Shown: positions 4,592 through 6,491 of the stretch, one piece after another
How the letters are laid out: every line of letters begins with the position of its first letter
Numbering within the stretch: position 1 is the first letter of the stretch
From: Hyphomicrobiales bacterium
GTDB taxonomy: Bacteria > Pseudomonadota > Alphaproteobacteria > Rhizobiales > Xanthobacteraceae
Direction of reading: 5' to 3'
Length of the DNA stretch: 6,491 nt
Assembly (NCBI GenBank): GCA_003133345.1
Contig: PKXB01000169.1
Span: 50,829-57,319 of the forward strand
The notes under the pieces: generated by a model
What the model saw: only the letters and a program-made list of their open reading frames with translations
Databases searched by the model: none
What the model was told of the DNA's origin: nothing
Translations under genes and position numbers: made by a program

Positions 4592-5686
4592 GTGAAACGA
4601 GTTGAAGTCGCGGTGATCGGCGTCGGCTGGGTCGGCGGCACGCGGGCGGAAACGCTGTCGCGCACGGCGCTGGTGGACAAACTGCACCTGTGCGAGATCC
4701 GACCCGACCGGCTGGCCGAGGTGAAGGCGCTCTATAAGCCGGCGACCGCGACGCTCAATTACCAGGACATCATCAACAATCCGAATATTTCGGTGGTCTA
4801 CATCTCGACCACGCCGGAAACGAACCACTATCCGATCTGCCGCGACTGTCTTAAATCCGGCAAGAACGTGATGCTGGAAAAGCCGATCGCGCTCGAGCTG
4901 TGGGAAGCCGACGAGCTCATTCAACTGGGCAAGCGCAACGGGTTGAAATTCACCATCGGCTATTCGCAGCGATTCAATCCGAAGATCGCTTACGCCAAGA
5001 AGAAGATCACCGACGGCACGCTCGGTAACGTGGTCTCGGTGCTGGTCAGCCGCAACCTGTCGCGCAGCCTCGGCAAGAAGATCGCCGGCCGCGTGCGGCT
5101 GTCGCCGGTGGTGATGGAGTCGACGCACGACCTCGATTTCGTGTTCTGGCTGTTGGAGCCGGCTAAGCCGGTGCGCGTCTACAGCCAGGGCGCCTACGGC
5201 TACATGAAGCCGGTCAACGGCTCGCATGACGTGATGTTCACCACCGTCACCATGGACAACGGCGTGGTGGTGATGATCGGCGGCGGCTGGAATTTCCCAC
5301 CGAGCTATCCGAACTACTGCTCGACCTGGATCGAGATCACCGGCACCGAAGGCGCGCTGGTGCTCGACGACACCCAGCGCGACAACTGGCTCAACACCAT
5401 GACGAGCGGCCAGGTGTTCCCGATGTCGACCATGCCGGGCGAGCAGGTCGGTGAAGTGTTCGCCGGCGGCATGGGGCCGGAGACCCTCCACTTCCTGGAA
5501 GCCTGCATCCGCGACACGCCGGTGATGGTTACGCCGGAGAGCGCGCGCCGGGTGATGGAAACCTACAGCGCCGCCGATCTGTCGGCCTACCGCAACGAGC
5601 CGGTCGACCTGCCGCTGACCAACGAGACGATTTCGGGAATCGCGGAATTCAAGGAAAAGAACCGGTCAGGAGCCAATCCAGCATGA
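4592..5686 (+). CDS. Gfo/Idh/MocA-family NAD(P)-dependent oxidoreductase 1
   Basis: This 364-aa protein starts with GTG and is a two-domain dehydrogenase of the glucose-fructose oxidoreductase / inositol dehydrogenase family. The Rossmann fold opens with VAVIGVGWVGG (6-16), containing GxGxxG. ISTTPETNHYPICRDCLKSG (71-90) is the usual substrate/cofactor loop region, and EKPIA (96-100) carries the conserved lysine K97. GYSQRFNP (123-130) leads into the C-terminal domain, where STHDLDFVFWLL (177-188) gives the H179...D182 pair of the active site. The length is typical (330-390 aa). No signal peptide is present, so it is cytoplasmic. These enzymes oxidise or reduce sugars, inositols and other polyols, and some act on aromatic or imine substrates, so the substrate is open. 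Its stop codon overlaps the next gene's start in ATGA, which indicates translational coupling with a paralogue. Confidence 0.92.
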   Translation: MKRVEVAVIGVGWVGGTRAETLSRTALVDKLHLCEIRPDRLAEVKALYKPATATLNYQDIINNPNISVVYISTTPETNHYPICRDCLKSGKNVMLEKPIALELWEADELIQLGKRNGLKFTIGYSQRFNPKIAYAKKKITDGTLGNVVSVLVSRNLSRSLGKKIAGRVRLSPVVMESTHDLDFVFWLLEPAKPVRVYSQGAYGYMKPVNGSHDVMFTTVTMDNGVVVMIGGGWNFPPSYPNYCSTWIEITGTEGALVLDDTQRDNWLNTMTSGQVFPMSTMPGEQVGEVFAGGMGPETLHFLEACIRDTPVMVTPESARRVMETYSAADLSAYRNEPVDLPLTNETISGIAEFKEKNRSGANPA

Positions 5687-6491
5687 AGAAGTCTGCCAAG
5701 GGCGTCGGCCTCGCTATCATCGGCGGCGGCCGCGTCGGCCTGTTCCGCGGCGAGGTGGCGGCGCGCCATCCGGCGGTCGAGTGGATCGGGCTGGCCGAGA
5801 AGAACCCGAATCGCGCCGGCGAAGTCGGCTCCAAAATAAGCGCCGATTTCGTCACGCAAAGCCACGTCGAATTGCTCAAGCGCCCGGAAGTGACCTGCGC
5901 CATCATCGCCACCGACGAGCACCTGCACGTCGATCCGATCATGGCGGCGGTCGAGCGCGGCATTCCGATGCTGATCGAGAAGCCGCTCGCCACCAATCTC
6001 GCCGAATCCGCGCGTGTGCTCAAGGCGATCAAGGACGCCAAACTCGACGCCGTGGTCGGCTATACCCAGCGCTTCCGTAGGCGGTGGCTGGCGGCCAAGG
6101 AAAAATGCCGCACCGGCGCGCTCGGCGACGTCACGCTGGTGACCTCGCGCGCCTTCATGAACCGGCTGGTGGCGATCGACAATTACAAGCGCACCGACAA
6201 CCCAGCGTCGATCTCGCCGATGGTGATTTCCGGCACCCATGCGCTCGACATCTGCATGTGGTGTCTCGAAGGCAAGACCCCGGTCGAGGTCTATGCGCGC
6301 TCGATCGATAAGGTGCTGGGGCCGCTCTACCAGGGCATCGACGCCACCGCCGGCATGATCATGTTCGATGACGGCACCGTCTATCACCTCAATATTTCCT
6401 GGGCGCTGCCGGTCAACTGGCCGGCGGCGGTCTATTCGCTCGAGGTCGGCATCGTCGGCACCACCGGCGTGCTCACCATCGACGACACCCA
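5683..6491 (+). CDS. Gfo/Idh/MocA-family NAD(P)-dependent oxidoreductase 2, partial
   Basis: My translation from the ATG at 5683 gives 269 residues, open at the right edge. The Rossmann motif LAIIGGGRVGLFRG (10-23) is followed by IIATDEHLHVDPIMAAVERG (74-93), IEKPLA (98-103, with the conserved K100), GYTQRFRR (126-133) and SGTHALDICMWCLEG (183-197), with H186 and D189 as the active-site pair. It ends in VGTTGVLTIDD (258-268), which matches ITGTEGALVLDD (249-260) of the upstream protein, so about 90-110 residues are probably missing. The two proteins are clear paralogues with divergent sequences. The four-base ATGA overlap with the preceding stop implies co-translation, and the two may form a hetero-oligomer or catalyse successive steps. 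The start is set by that overlap; AGGAGCCA (5668-5675) just upstream is a good Shine-Dalgarno sequence. Confidence 0.93.
   Translation, partial: MKKSAKGVGLAIIGGGRVGLFRGEVAARHPAVEWIGLAEKNPNRAGEVGSKISADFVTQSHVELLKRPEVTCAIIATDEHLHVDPIMAAVERGIPMLIEKPLATNLAESARVLKAIKDAKLDAVVGYTQRFRRRWLAAKEKCRTGALGDVTLVTSRAFMNRLVAIDNYKRTDNPASISPMVISGTHALDICMWCLEGKTPVEVYARSIDKVLGPLYQGIDATAGMIMFDDGTVYHLNISWALPVNWPAAVYSLEVGIVGTTGVLTIDDT

Noticed and set aside
4562..5491. A 309-codon open frame on the minus strand, opposite oxidoreductase 1
   Set aside because: It is a His/Arg/Asp-rich translation without family motifs, lying entirely antisense to a clear Gfo/Idh/MocA gene; it is an artefact of high GC codon use.
5587..6387. 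A 266-codon open frame on the minus strand, opposite oxidoreductase 2
   Set aside because: It is antisense to conserved Rossmann and EKP motifs and has no recognisable domain of its own.

Overview
The window is GC-rich DNA with rhizobial-type codon use and several intergenic palindromes. One of these, a roughly 50-bp hairpin with outer arms GCGCATGATC / GATCATGCGC around an inner CCGAAAA / TTTTCGG stem, I recognise from memory as a family common in Bradyrhizobium, Rhodopseudomonas and relatives. Together with the enzyme families present this suggests an alphaproteobacterium of the order Hyphomicrobiales (Nitrobacteraceae or Xanthobacteraceae-like). That assignment is an inference, not a sequence match.

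Layout. Minus strand, read right to left: a stand-alone methylenetetrahydrofolate reductase (MTHFR)-like flavoprotein (2635-1709), a hairpin just after its stop, then an ABC importer operon. The operon holds a periplasmic NMT1/SsuA-type binding protein (1547-555), a short gap with palindromic repeat copy 1, and the ATPase (470 to beyond the left edge). Plus strand: repeat copy 2 lies in the divergent gap at 2636-2755. It is followed by the two subunits of a glutaconate-CoA-transferase-like enzyme (2756-3589 and 3727-4491), separated by a roughly 100-bp inverted repeat. Two tandem Gfo/Idh/MocA-family NAD(P)-dependent oxidoreductases follow (4592-5686 and 5683 to beyond the right edge), joined by an ATGA start/stop overlap.

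How the genes may work together. An importer for a small organic substrate, two dehydrogenase-like proteins, a CoA-transferase-superfamily pair and a C1-folate enzyme look like a small catabolic locus. The substrate cannot be read from the sequence. The most notable point is in the second CoA-transferase-like subunit: the residue that aligns, by eye, with the catalytic Glu54 of Acidaminococcus GctB is glutamine (Q61). The pair is therefore probably not a conventional CoA-transferase and may instead be a hydrolase, as is known for the related IpdAB proteins of steroid-ring catabolism.

No rRNA, tRNA, CRISPR array, transposase or phage gene was seen. Most other long open frames, on both strands, are GC-driven shadows of these seven genes.
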